Counted from the stretch's first letter, positions 17,253-25,448 are shown. The stretch is 64,000 bases of DNA from Streptomyces noursei (GCF_001646665.1 NZ_LWBU01000091.1:115353-179352); one strand, 5' to 3'. The notes: generated by a model not told the origin, from the letters alone. Program-made: numbers and translations.

Positions 17253-17337
17253 CGCTGCCTCCTCGAACCAAAGGTGTCCTGTCCCCATTCAACGCGGAAC
17301 GGGGCAGGCCGGAGCCGGTGATCCGATGACGGAAGTC

Positions 17338-18453
17338 TTACGTCCCCGGGGCCGCCGGCAGCGTCACCTCGAACCGGCAGCCGCCCCGGACGTTGCGCAC
17401 GCCCGCGCGGCCCTCGTGCGCCTCCACGATGCCGCGCACGATGGCGAGGCCCAGGCCCGCGCCGGCCGGCGGGGTGCGGGCGGCGGTGCCGCGCCAGCCG
17501 GTGTCGAACACCCGGGGCAGGTCGTCCTCCGGGATGCCGCCGCAGCCGTCGGTGACGGAGAGGACCACCTCCCCGGCGCGCCGCTCGGCGGCGACGGCGA
17601 CCGTGCCGTCGGGCGGGGTGCGGCGGATGGCGTTCACCAGGAGGTTGGCCAGCACCCGGGTCATCTCCCGGCCGTCCACCTCGACCGGTACGGCGTCGAC
17701 CCGTTCGCCGACCAGCCGGACGCCCAGCTCCCGGGCGAGCGGGTCCGCGCCCGCCAGCGCCTCGCCGACCAGGTCGTACACGGAGATCCGGGACGGGGCG
17801 AGTGCCAGCGTGCCGGCGTGGATGCGGGACAGCTCGAACAGGTCGCCGACCATGGCGTTCAACCGGTCGACCTCGGTGCGGATCTGCCGGAAGTAGCGCT
17901 GCGGGTCCGGCGCGACACCGTCCTCCAGCGCCTCCGACATGGCCCGCACGCCCGCGAGGGGGGTGCGCAGGTCGTGCGAGATCCAGGCGACGAGGTCGCG
18001 CCGGGAGGCCTCCAGGGCCCGCTCGCGTTCGCGCGACGCGGCCAGCCGGGCGCTGGTGGCGGCGAGTTCGCGGCTGAGCGCGGCCAGTTCCGCGGTGGCC
18101 GCGCCGCCGGGTGCGGCGAAGCTCCCGCCCTCGCCGAACGACCGGGCGGCGAGGGTCAGGTCACGGCTGCGGGCGACGACCCAGCGGCCCAGCACCAGCG
18201 CCGTGGCCAGCGACACCACCGCGGCCATGGCGACGACGGTGCTGACCACGGAGAAGTCGTGCGGCTCCAGGAACATCGCCTCGCAGACGGTCAGGGTGCC
18301 CGCCAGCATGGCGGTCACCGTGACGGCGGCGACAACCGTCAGCGAGACCGCGACCGACCTGTGGCGCAGGGCGCGCAGGACCAGGGCGCCGGCGAGCCCC
18401 GCGGCGGACGCGCCGGCGAAGGCGTACCCCGCGATCAGCAGCAGGTCACGCAT
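17338..18453 (-). CDS. Two-component sensor histidine kinase
   Basis: The 371-residue kinase has three hydrophobic segments in the first ~100 residues with very short external loops, a HAMP-like linker, a HisKA domain with H-box AWISHDLRTPL, and an HATPase domain with N-box NLLVNAIRRTP, then DGCGGIP and GAGLGLAIVRGIVEAHEG. The near absence of an extracellular domain suggests it senses membrane or intramembrane signals. Its ATG overlaps the last 8 bases of the response-regulator gene, so the two are translationally coupled. The DM13 gene downstream on the same strand, 86 bases away, is a possible target or neighbour only. Confidence 0.92.
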   Translation of the reverse strand: MRDLLLIAGYAFAGASAAGLAGALVLRALRHRSVAVSLTVVAAVTVTAMLAGTLTVCEAMFLEPHDFSVVSTVVAMAAVVSLATALVLGRWVVARSRDLTLAARSFGEGGSFAAPGGAATAELAALSRELAATSARLAASRERERALEASRRDLVAWISHDLRTPLAGVRAMSEALEDGVAPDPQRYFRQIRTEVDRLNAMVGDLFELSRIHAGTLALAPSRISVYDLVGEALAGADPLARELGVRLVGERVDAVPVEVDGREMTRVLANLLVNAIRRTPPDGTVAVAAERRAGEVVLSVTDGCGGIPEDDLPRVFDTGWRGTAARTPPAGAGLGLAIVRGIVEAHEGRAGVRNVRGGCRFEVTLPAAPGT

Positions 18454-19189
18454 CCTCGCTGCCCTCCCGGCGGGGGCCGCCCACTCGGCCGGGGTCGCCC
18501 GCCCCGCCGGAGCCGCCCGCCTCGAAGCGGTACCCGACTCCCCACACGGTGCGGATGAGCCGGGGGTCGGCCGGGTCGTCCTCGACCTTCCCGCGCAGCC
18601 GCCGCACATGGACCGTGACGGTCGACAGGTCGCCGAACTCCCAGCCCCACACCTCGCGCATCAGCTCCTCCCTGCTGTGCGCCCGGCCCGGGTGGCGGAG
18701 CAGGTGGGCGAGCAGGTCGAACTCGCGCAGCGTCAGGGACAGTTCCCGGCCGTCCCGGGTGGCCGTGCGGGCGGCCGGGTCCAGGGTGATGCCGCCCCCG
18801 CTCACCGGTCCGCCCGCCGGCGGGGCGGCGGCGCCCCGGCGCAGCACGGACTCGACGCGCAGGACCAGTTCGCGGGGGCTGAACGGCTTGGTCACGTAGT
18901 CGTCGGCGCCGACCTCCAGGCCCAGGACGCGGTCCTCCTCGGCACCGCGCGCCGTGAGCATGATGACCGGCACCGGCCCCCGGCCGCGCAGGGTGCGGCA
19001 CACCTCCAGGCCGTCCGTGCCGGGCAGCATCAGGTCGAGGACCACGAGGTCGGGCCGGTGCTCGGCGGCGAGGCGCAGTGCTTCCGGGCCGTCGGCCGCC
19101 CCCACGACCGCGAACCCGGCCCGTTCCAGGTAGTTCGTGACGACCTCGGAGACGGTGGGGTCGTCGTCGACGACGAGGATCTTCCGCAT
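18446..19189 (-). CDS. OmpR/PhoB-family response regulator
   Basis: The 247-residue protein has a receiver domain (about 2-115: acidic pair DDDP, phospho-acceptor Asp in VVLDLMLPGTDG, Lys in VTKPFSP) and an OmpR-type winged helix (about 140-235) with the family's STVTVHVRRLRGKVEDDP and TVWGVGYRFE. The C-terminal ~20 residues are Gly-rich and unstructured. Start is uncertain: ATG at 19189 lacks a ribosome site, and in-frame GTGs at 19207 and 19216 are alternatives; a leaderless transcript is plausible. Partner kinase overlaps by 8 bases. Confidence 0.92.
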   Translation of the reverse strand: MRKILVVDDDPTVSEVVTNYLERAGFAVVGAADGPEALRLAAEHRPDLVVLDLMLPGTDGLEVCRTLRGRGPVPVIMLTARGAEEDRVLGLEVGADDYVTKPFSPRELVLRVESVLRRGAAAPPAGGPVSGGGITLDPAARTATRDGRELSLTLREFDLLAHLLRHPGRAHSREELMREVWGWEFGDLSTVTVHVRRLRGKVEDDPADPRLIRTVWGVGYRFEAGGSGGAGDPGRVGGPRREGSEDA

Positions 19190-19298
19190 CCGGTCAGTGT
19201 CGCGCACGGCGGCCACGGCGGACCATGACGGTCCGGTGACGTCCGCCGGCGTCCGATCCGTTCAAGACCCGCCCCCGGGGAGCGCCCTGGCGTCGGGC

Positions 19299-19637
19299 AT
19301 GGACTGCGCCCGACTCGACGCGATCGGCCTCGTCGTCTCCGACATGGCCGCCTCCCTCGCCTTCTACCGCCGCCTCGGCCTGACGTCCCGGCCGGCGCCG
19401 GCACCGCCCCGCACATGGAGGCCCCCCTGCCCGGTGGCACGCGAGGCGCTGGTCGCCGCCGGGCACCGGGGCCACCTGGAGCCGTGGGACGCGGTGTGGG
19501 GCCAGCGCTACGCGGTGGTGCTGGACCCGGACGGCTGCGGGGTGTCCCTCTTGGCGGACGCCGGCCCGGACACGGGCGCGGCCGGCGGCACGGGTGCAGC
19601 CCCGGCGGCCGGGAGCGGCGCGAGCGACGCGGTGTAG
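19299..19637 (+). pseudogene. Decayed VOC (glyoxalase-fold) gene with two compensating lesions
   Basis: The frame from ATG 19299 starts as a normal VOC protein (MDCARLDAIGLVVSDMAASL, then AFYRRLGL) and ends as one ([20 protein letters not shown], then DPDG). The middle does not fit: at about 19380 one base appears lost, because the next frame over reads DVPAGAGTAPHMEAPLPGGTR, the expected continuation. About 50 residues between that and EALVAAGHRGH are missing, and the second lesion restores the original frame. The product would be 112 residues and lack central strands. The C-terminal tail is read antisense to the neighbouring AraC remnant. Confidence 0.75.
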
Positions 19638-19988
19638 GCGCTGAGCGTGGTGCCGGCCAGGGCCCGCGTCTCACGCGCGAGATGCGCCTGGTCGGCGCAG
19701 CCCGCCTCGACTGCCGCCACGGCGTACGGCAGCCCCGACCGTACGAGCGCGAGGGCGCACTGGAGGCGCAGCACCCGGGCCAGGGTCTTGGGCTCGTACC
19801 CGAAGGCGTCCAGCGACCGCCGGTGCAGCTGCCGGGCGCCGAGCCCGACGGCGTCGGCGGCGCGGGCGACGGTCCACCCGGCGCTCAGCCCGTCGACGAC
19901 CGCCCGCAGCAACGGATCGGGGCGCGGGCCCGCCGGTACGGGTCCGGACGACCGCGCCGTCGAGCCGTGAGGGCCGTTCCTCGTACAC
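19508..19988 (-). pseudogene. Remnant of an AraC-type regulator (sensor domain deleted)
   Basis: The first 22 codons from GTG 19988 ([18 protein letters not shown]) look like the start of an AraC-family regulator with a large N-terminal sensor. Only a few codons later, in another frame, comes its C-terminal DNA-binding domain ([20 protein letters not shown], then [11 protein letters not shown]). The roughly 150-residue sensor is missing and the junction is out of frame. The DNA-binding part alone is open at 19508-19912 and could in principle be made from an internal start. Its last ~40 codons run antisense into the VOC remnant, unlike a normal end. Confidence 0.65.
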
Positions 19989-19997
19989 CCGTCCAGG

Positions 19998-21290
19998 CTA
20001 GACGGAGCCGCCCCGGTGCCGGTGCCCGTTCCGGTCGCCGTCCCCTTCCCGGCCCCGGTCGCCGTCAGGGCCGCGATCAGCGTCCCGGTCCCGGCCGACG
20101 TCCCGGCCGGCGTCCCGGTCCCGCTCCCGGCCCCGTTCCCTGGCGCGTTCGCGCTCCTTGTCGCGTTCGCGTTCCTTGTCCTTCGCGGTGTGCAGCCGGG
20201 ACTTCACGTCGTCCGGGGGCAGGAACCGCGACCAGCGCTCGGGGAACTCCGAGGGCATGTCGGGGTCGAGGTCGTCCAGGCCCTCGACCGCCGCCTTGGC
20301 CCGGGCGACCAGGGCCGCCGCCTCGGCGGTGCGGGCGCGCTCGTTCTCGGCGCGGGCGGCCGCGGTGGCGACCGACGGCCACACGCGGTCGATCGCCGCG
20401 TTCACCGCCGCGCCCACCAGGACCGCGAACGCCGAAATGCCGATCCACAGCAGGACCGCGATGGGCGCGGCGAGCGAGCCGTAGATCGTGGGGCCCTCGA
20501 CGGTACTGGTGAGGTAGATGCGCAGCAGGAAGCTGCCGAGCACCCACATGGCGAGGGCCACCAGCGCGCCGGGGACGTCCTCGATCCACGGGGACCGCAC
20601 CGGGACGGACACGTGGTAAAGGGTGGTGAGGAAGGCGATGGACAACAGGATCATCACCGGCCAGTACAGGACGGAGACGACCTCGGTGCCCCAGGGGACC
20701 AGTTCCACCACCCGGTCCGGGCCGACCACCGCCAGTGGCAGGACGACCGCTCCGATTATCAGGGCGACGATGTAGAGCAGGAAGGCCAGCAGCCGTGTGG
20801 CCACGATGCCGCGGTGGCCGTCCAGGCCGTACATCACCGTGATGGTGTCGATGAAGACGTTGACCGCCCGCGAACCGGACCACAGGGCGATGGCGAAACC
20901 GATCGAGATGATGTCGGGCCGGCCGCCGTGGGTGACGTCCGCCAGCAGCGGCCGCGCGATGTCGTTGACGCCCCGGTCGGACAGGACCGTGCCGACCGCT
21001 CCGAGGATGTTGCGCTCGATGGAGGCGACGGTGGTGGTGTCGGTCCAGTCGTCGATGTAGCCGAGGAGGCCGAGGAGGCCCAGCATCAGGGGCGGCAGCG
21101 ACAGGAGGGTGAAGAAGGCCGCCTCGGCGGCGAGACCGAGGATCCGGTACTCGATGCACGAATTGACGGTGTCCTTCAGGAGCAGCCAGGCCATCCTCCG
21201 CTTCGACACGTTGCGGTAGAGGGCCCGGGCCCGGTGGAGTCTGCCCGGTGGCCGAGGAGGCCCCGGGGGTGTTTCATTTGCTGCCTGCAC
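19998..21290 (-). CDS. YihY/virulence factor BrkB family membrane protein
   Basis: The 430-residue protein has six predicted transmembrane helices between about residues 45 and 310, with the family's [21 protein letters not shown] and [18 protein letters not shown] motifs. After the membrane part comes a cytoplasmic region and a long C-terminal tail (about 370-430) made of alternating Arg, Asp, Glu and Gly ([20 protein letters not shown] type). The family is widespread; molecular function is not settled. GTG at 21290 is the only start in frame upstream of the conserved region, but AAGGAGG almost touches it, so initiation here is unusual. It is divergent from aidB with 17 bases between start codons. 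Confidence 0.88.
   Translation of the reverse strand: MQAANETPPGPPRPPGRLHRARALYRNVSKRRMAWLLLKDTVNSCIEYRILGLAAEAAFFTLLSLPPLMLGLLGLLGYIDDWTDTTTVASIERNILGAVGTVLSDRGVNDIARPLLADVTHGGRPDIISIGFAIALWSGSRAVNVFIDTITVMYGLDGHRGIVATRLLAFLLYIVALIIGAVVLPLAVVGPDRVVELVPWGTEVVSVLYWPVMILLSIAFLTTLYHVSVPVRSPWIEDVPGALVALAMWVLGSFLLRIYLTSTVEGPTIYGSLAAPIAVLLWIGISAFAVLVGAAVNAAIDRVWPSVATAAARAENERARTAEAAALVARAKAAVEGLDDLDPDMPSEFPERWSRFLPPDDVKSRLHTAKDKERERDKERERARERGRERDRDAGRDVGRDRDADRGPDGDRGREGDGDRNGHRHRGGSV
20015..20170 (-). repeat. Degenerate repeat encoding RD/RE-rich tail
   Basis: On the minus strand the DNA is a run of GACCGG/GACCGCGAC/GAGCGC-like hexamer-to-12-mer repeats, translated as Arg-Asp and Arg-Glu dipeptides at the end of the YihY-family protein. 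The repeats are imperfect and out of phase in places. Such runs readily change length. Confidence 0.65.
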
Positions 21291-21307
21291 CTCCTTACCG
21301 TATCCGC

Positions 21308-22948
21308 ATGGCGACCACCACCCACACAGTGACCAACCAGCCTCCGCCCCTGGTCGGGTACGACGTCTTCACCGCCGATCATGTGCTCACCGAGGCCGTG
21401 GAGCGTCACCTTCCGCTCGACCTCCTCGACGACGCCCGCCGGGAGCTCTCGTCGCTCGGCACGACCGCCGGTTCCGTCCAGGCGCAGGAGTGGGGTTTCC
21501 TCGCCAACGAGAACCCGCCGAAGCTGCGCACCCACGACCGGTACGGCCACCGGATCGACCAGGTCGACTTCCACCCCGCCTGGCACCGGCTCCTCGGCCA
21601 CGCGGTGACCAACGGGCTCACCAACGCCTGGGGCCGGCCGGGTGGTCACGTGCGGCGCGCCGCCGGGTTCCTGGTGTGGACGCAGACCGAGGCCGGGCAC
21701 GGCTGCCCGCTGTCGATGACGCACGCCGCCGTCCCCGCGCTGCGCACCGACCCGGCGCTGGCCGCCGAGTGGGAGCCGAAGCTGACGTCGCAGATCTACG
21801 AGGGCGAGGAGACGACACGCCCGGCCGCGGACAAGTCCGGTGTGCTCTTCGGGATGGGCATGACGGAGAAGCAGGGCGGCAGCGACGTACGGGCGAACAC
21901 GACGACGGCGACCCCTGTGGAGGGGGGCGACGCGTACGTCCTGACGGGTCACAAGTGGTTCTGCTCGGCTCCCATGTCCGACGCCTTCCTGGTGCTGGCG
22001 CAGGCGCCCGGGGGCCTGACGTGCTTCCTGGTGCCGCGGGTGCTGGAGGGCGGCGAGCGGAACGTGTTCCGGATCCAGCGGCTGAAGGACAAGCTCGGCA
22101 ACCGGTCGAACGCGTCGAGCGAGGTCGAGTTCGACGGGACGTGGGCGCGCCGGGTGGGCGAGGAGGGCCGCGGGGTGCGCACCATCATCGAGATGGTGGC
22201 GGCGACCCGGCTGGACTGCGTGGTGGGTTCGGCGGCGCTGATGCGGCAGGCGGTGGCGCAGGCGGTGCACCATGCCGCGTACCGCGGCGCGTTCGGCGGT
22301 CTCCTGATCGACAAGCCGCTGATGCGCAACGTCCTGGCCGACCTGGCGCTGGAGTCGGAGGCGGCGACGGTCCTGGCGATGCGGCTGGCGGCCGCGTACG
22401 ACAGCGACGGCGAGCAGGACCGGGCGTTCCTGCGCCTGGCGGTGCCCGCGGCCAAGTACTGGGTGACGAAGCGGTGCACGCCGGTGACGGCGGAGGCGCT
22501 GGAGTGCCTGGGCGGCAACGGGTACGTGGAGGAGTCCGGGATGCCCCGGCTGCTGCGCGAGTCCCCGCTGAACTCCATCTGGGAGGGGTCGGGCAACGTC
22601 CAGGCGCTGGACGTGCTGCGGGCGCTCCAGCGGGAGCCCCAGGCGCTGAACGCCTTCCTCGAGGAGGTCGGCGGGGCGCGGGGCGCGGACCACCGGCTGG
22701 ACGGGGCGATCAAGGACCTGCTGGCCGAGCTGGCCGACCTGGAAGGCGTCGAGGCGCGGGCGCGGCGGCTGGTGGAGCGGATGGCCCTGGTGCTCCAGGG
22801 GTCGCTGCTGGTGCGGTGGGCGCCGCCGGCGGTGGCGGACGCGTTCTGCGCGTCGCGGCTCGGCGGGGACTGGGGGGCGGCGTTCGGCACGCTGCCGCAC
22901 ACCCTGGACCTGGCGTCGGTGGTGGAGCGGGCGCGGGCGGTCGTCTGA
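21308..22948 (+). CDS. aidB: AidB-like acyl-CoA dehydrogenase family protein
   Basis: The 546-residue protein is of the AidB branch of acyl-CoA dehydrogenases, which carries an extra N-terminal domain and a C-terminal DNA-binding-type extension. Visible signatures are QTEAGHGCPLSMTHAA, GMGMTEKQGGSDVRANTT, the FAD-contacting LTGHKWFCSAPMSDAF and the ECLGGNGYVEESGMPRLLRE region of the active-site base. E. coli AidB binds FAD and DNA and is induced by alkylation. ATG at 21308 has no ribosome site and lies 17 bases from the divergent YihY start; it is probably leaderless. A strong hairpin follows the stop. Confidence 0.92.
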   Translation: MATTTHTVTNQPPPLVGYDVFTADHVLTEAVERHLPLDLLDDARRELSSLGTTAGSVQAQEWGFLANENPPKLRTHDRYGHRIDQVDFHPAWHRLLGHAVTNGLTNAWGRPGGHVRRAAGFLVWTQTEAGHGCPLSMTHAAVPALRTDPALAAEWEPKLTSQIYEGEETTRPAADKSGVLFGMGMTEKQGGSDVRANTTTATPVEGGDAYVLTGHKWFCSAPMSDAFLVLAQAPGGLTCFLVPRVLEGGERNVFRIQRLKDKLGNRSNASSEVEFDGTWARRVGEEGRGVRTIIEMVAATRLDCVVGSAALMRQAVAQAVHHAAYRGAFGGLLIDKPLMRNVLADLALESEAATVLAMRLAAAYDSDGEQDRAFLRLAVPAAKYWVTKRCTPVTAEALECLGGNGYVEESGMPRLLRESPLNSIWEGSGNVQALDVLRALQREPQALNAFLEEVGGARGADHRLDGAIKDLLAELADLEGVEARARRLVERMALVLQGSLLVRWAPPAVADAFCASRLGGDWGAAFGTLPHTLDLASVVERARAVV

Positions 22949-22987
22949 CCCTGGCGGGCGGTGACCGCGCCGCGGGAGAGGGAAGGT

Positions 22988-23021
22988 GGGCGCGGGCCGT
23001 GTGTCCGTTCGGCCCGCGCCC
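22988..23021 (+). terminator. Hairpin after aidB
   Basis: GGGCGCGGGCC (22988-22998) and GGCCCGCGCCC (23011-23021) form a perfect 11-bp stem with a 12-base loop, 39 bases after the aidB stop. There is no T-run, as is common for Streptomyces terminators. Confidence 0.8.
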
Positions 23022-23032
23022 GGAGAGCGGCT

Positions 23033-23064
23033 GGGATGGTGCTGCGCCGACACGGCACCATCCC
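23033..23064. repeat. Second perfect hairpin, between aidB and the GAF regulator
   Basis: GGGATGGTGC (23033-23042) and GCACCATCCC (23055-23064) form a perfect 10-bp stem with a 12-base loop. It starts 11 bases after the aidB terminator hairpin and 111 bases before the regulator start. It could be a tandem terminator or a regulator-binding palindrome. Confidence 0.7.
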
Positions 23065-23174
23065 GTCGCCGTACCACTTTCCTACGGGGCGGGGAGCGGC
23101 CGCGAGAGTTGCAAAGGGTTGCACCGCCGTGGGCGATGCCGGCGGCGGGCCGCCCGCGGGCAGGGGAGGATGGG

Positions 23175-24605
23175 GTGACACGGACCAGCCACCGGGTGGG
23201 GCGGCGACAGCGGCAGCGGGGAGAACCGGTGCGTCAGGCGACGGTCGACATGGCGCGGCTCGCCGCGATGGACACGCGCGAGGCGGCGCTGCTGCTCAAG
23301 GGGGTGCGGGAGGCGGCGCTGAGGGGCGGGCGGCCCCCGCTGGCGCCGCGCGCGGAGATCGGCGAGTCGTGGCAGCGGATGCTGCGCAGGGGCGTCGATC
23401 CGGAGCGGGACCACCGGTCGGGGCTGTTGCCGCCGGCGGAGATCGAGCGGCGTCGTGCGGCGTCGCCGCTGGCGGAGTTGCTGCCGGTGCTGCGGGAGGG
23501 CCTGGTGTCGTGCTCGGCGGTGTCCGACGCGGTGCGGCACATCATGGTGGTGGCCGACGCCGAGGGCCGGGTGCTGTGGCGCGAGGGCAGCGCGAGCGTG
23601 CTGCGCAAGGCGGACGGGCACGGGTTCGAGCCGGGCGCGGACTGGGCGGAGTCGACGGTGGGCACGAACGGGGTGGGCACCGCGCTGGTGGCCCGCCGGC
23701 CGGTGCAGGTGCACTCGGCGGAGCACTTCGTCGCGACGCACCACTCGTGGACGTGCGCGGGCGCTCCGCTCACCGATCCGCGGGACGGGACGCTGCTGGG
23801 CGCGGTGGACGTGAGCGGGCCGCTGGCGACGATGCACCCGGCGACGCTGATGCTGGTGCGTTCGGTCGCGCGGCTGGCGGAGGCGGAGCTGCGCAACCGG
23901 CACCTCACGGAGCTGGCGCGGCTGCGGGCGGTGGCCGCGCCGGTCCTGTGCCGGGTGGGGGGCAGGGCGCTGGCGGTGGACGGGCACGGCTGGCTGGCCG
24001 GTGTGACGGGGATGCCGCCGGTGGACCGGCTGCCGTTGCCGGCGTCGTTCCGGGCGGGCCGGGTGTGGCTGCCGTCGCTGGGCATGTGCGACGCGGAGCC
24101 GCTGCCGGGCGGGTGGCTGCTGCGGGTGGTGGACGAGGAGGCGCGGGAGGCCGCCGCGGCGAGCCGGGTGGTGCTGGACGTGAGCCGGCCGCGCCGCTGG
24201 TCGCTGGAGGTGTCGGGGGCGGCGGGCAGCTGGACGCAGGAGCTGAGTCCGCGCCACACCGAGCTGCTGTACGTGCTGGCGCTGCACCGGGGCGGGCGCA
24301 CGGCGGCGGAGCTGGCGTACGACGTGTTCGGGGACCGTACGCGTGCGGTGACGGTCCGGGCGGAGATGTCCCGGGTGCGCCGCACTCTCGCGGGTGTGCT
24401 GGAGCACCGCCCCTACCGGTTCCGCGAGGAGGTTCGGGTGGAGGTGGTCGGCCCCGGGGATCCGGCCGACCTGCTCCCCCACTCCACGGCCCCCGCGGTG
24501 CGCGCGTCGCGGGGCGGCGGGGCGGGGGCGGCGGACGGGGCCGGGGAGAAGGACGGGACGAGGGCCGGGGCGAGGGCCGGGGCGGGAGAGGGCGCCGGGT
24601 CCTGA
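23175..24605 (+). CDS. GAF-domain transcriptional regulator (AcoR-like sensor, no AAA+ domain)
   Basis: The 476-residue protein resembles the sensor part of AcoR-type activators. Residues about 30-80 carry the ESWQRMLRRGVDPE segment; about 90-235 form a GAF domain with the diagnostic ESTVGTNGVGTALVARRPVQ and HHSWTCAGAPLTDPRDG. The sigma-54-contacting AAA+ domain is absent; instead about 340-440 looks like a winged helix (ELSPRHTELLYVLALHRGGRTAAELAYDVFG...VRAEMSRVRRTL). The C-terminal 45 residues are Gly/Ala/Glu low complexity. GTG at 23175 follows GGGGAGGATGG. It may regulate aidB or itself; the ligand is unknown. Confidence 0.85.
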   Translation: MTRTSHRVGRRQRQRGEPVRQATVDMARLAAMDTREAALLLKGVREAALRGGRPPLAPRAEIGESWQRMLRRGVDPERDHRSGLLPPAEIERRRAASPLAELLPVLREGLVSCSAVSDAVRHIMVVADAEGRVLWREGSASVLRKADGHGFEPGADWAESTVGTNGVGTALVARRPVQVHSAEHFVATHHSWTCAGAPLTDPRDGTLLGAVDVSGPLATMHPATLMLVRSVARLAEAELRNRHLTELARLRAVAAPVLCRVGGRALAVDGHGWLAGVTGMPPVDRLPLPASFRAGRVWLPSLGMCDAEPLPGGWLLRVVDEEAREAAAASRVVLDVSRPRRWSLEVSGAAGSWTQELSPRHTELLYVLALHRGGRTAAELAYDVFGDRTRAVTVRAEMSRVRRTLAGVLEHRPYRFREEVRVEVVGPGDPADLLPHSTAPAVRASRGGGAGAADGAGEKDGTRAGARAGAGEGAGS

Positions 24606-24642
24606 TCGCCTCGGCGCGCGGGCACGTGGTTCGCTTGGGCGC

Positions 24643-25212
24643 ATGAGCATCACCGTGACCACCTGGTCCCTCGAACAGACCTCGCCCGACGATCTGCGGC
24701 CCGCCGCCGCGCCCCCCGGTGACGTGCGGATCGTCCGCGCGGAGGTGCCCTCGCCCGAGTTCGCCCGCTTCCTCTATACGGCGGTGGGCGGCGACGTCCG
24801 CTGGACGGACCGGCTGGGGCTGACGTACGCCCAGTGGCGGGAGATCGTCGAGCGGCCGGGGGCGGAGATCTGGGTGGCGTACGACCGCGGGACGCCCGCG
24901 GGGTACGTGGAGCTGGACCCGCAGGAGGACGGGGTGGTCGAGATCGTCTACTTCGGGCTGATACCGGCGTTCCGGGGCCGGGGCATCGGCGGGCACCTGC
25001 TGTCGTACGGGACCGCGCGCGCCTGGGACCTGGCCGACCGCTGGCCGGGGCGGGCCCCGACCAAGCGGGTGTGGCTGCACACCTGCTCGCTGGACGGGGA
25101 GCACGCGATGGGGAACTATCGGCGTCGCGGCTTCACGCTCTTCGGCACCGAGGTGTCGGAGGAGCCGGAGTCGGCCGCCCCCGGGCCGTGGCCCGGCGCG
25201 GGCGCCCGCTGA
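24643..25212 (+). CDS. GNAT-family N-acetyltransferase
   Basis: The 189-residue protein has the GNAT fold, with motif A as VVEIVYFGLIPAFRGRGIGGHLLSYG (about 105-130, acetyl-CoA pyrophosphate loop RGRGIGG) and motif B in the NYRRRGFTLFGTE segment. Substrate is not predictable. ATG at 24643 lies 37 bases after the GAF-regulator stop, so cotranscription is possible. A strong hairpin (25226-25256) follows the stop and separates it from the sulfur operon. Confidence 0.88.
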   Translation: MSITVTTWSLEQTSPDDLRPAAAPPGDVRIVRAEVPSPEFARFLYTAVGGDVRWTDRLGLTYAQWREIVERPGAEIWVAYDRGTPAGYVELDPQEDGVVEIVYFGLIPAFRGRGIGGHLLSYGTARAWDLADRWPGRAPTKRVWLHTCSLDGEHAMGNYRRRGFTLFGTEVSEEPESAAPGPWPGAGAR

Positions 25213-25225
25213 CCCCTCGCGGCCC

Positions 25226-25256
25226 GTCGGCCCCCGCCGCGCCGGCGGGGGCCGAC
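25226..25256 (+). terminator. Strong hairpin terminator before the sulfur operon
   Basis: GTCGGCCCCCGCC (25226-25238) and GGCGGGGGCCGAC (25244-25256) form a perfect 13-bp stem with a 5-base loop, 13 bases after the GNAT stop. Confidence 0.88.
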
Positions 25257-25298
25257 GCCGTCCCGCACGTGACCCACACCACAGCTGTCCACGATGCG

Positions 25299-25341
25299 GG
25301 ACACTGGTGTCCATATCGCGGACGAACCTGGACTGGGTCCA
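25299..25341. promoter_or_regulatory. Two palindromes upstream of the sulfur operon leader
   Basis: GGACACTGGTGTCC (25299-25312) and TGGACTGGGTCCA (25329-25341) are perfect inverted repeats around 2- and 3-base centres, share GGAC...GTCC arms and have centres about 30 bases apart. They lie 24-66 bases before the leader-peptide ATG, where operators for a sulfur regulator would be expected. Confidence 0.55.
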
Positions 25342-25364
25342 AAGTCCCGTGGCACGCTTCCGTC

Positions 25365-25448
25365 ATGTCTCGAGCTGGAATTGCCTTGGTGAGTCGGCGG
25401 CACGTCGACCTCGGCCGCATGTCCAGCGCCATCTGTCCGGTGAGCTGA
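25365..25448 (+). CDS. 27-aa cysteine-containing leader peptide of the sulfur operon
   Basis: ATG TCT CGA... encodes MSRAGIALVSRRHVDLGRMS plus SAICPVS and stops at 25448, 126 bases before the sulfite reductase start. The sequence matches, from memory, the short putative leader peptides found upstream of sulfur genes in Streptomyces (xxIALVSRRHVDLGRMSSAICPV). A single Cys codon (TGT) lies four codons from the end. No ribosome-binding site is visible, so translation is probably leaderless. Short Cys-coding leaderless ORFs act as cysteine-responsive attenuators in mycobacteria; the same role is inferred here. No strong downstream hairpin was found by eye. Confidence 0.8.
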   Translation: MSRAGIALVSRRHVDLGRMSSAICPVS

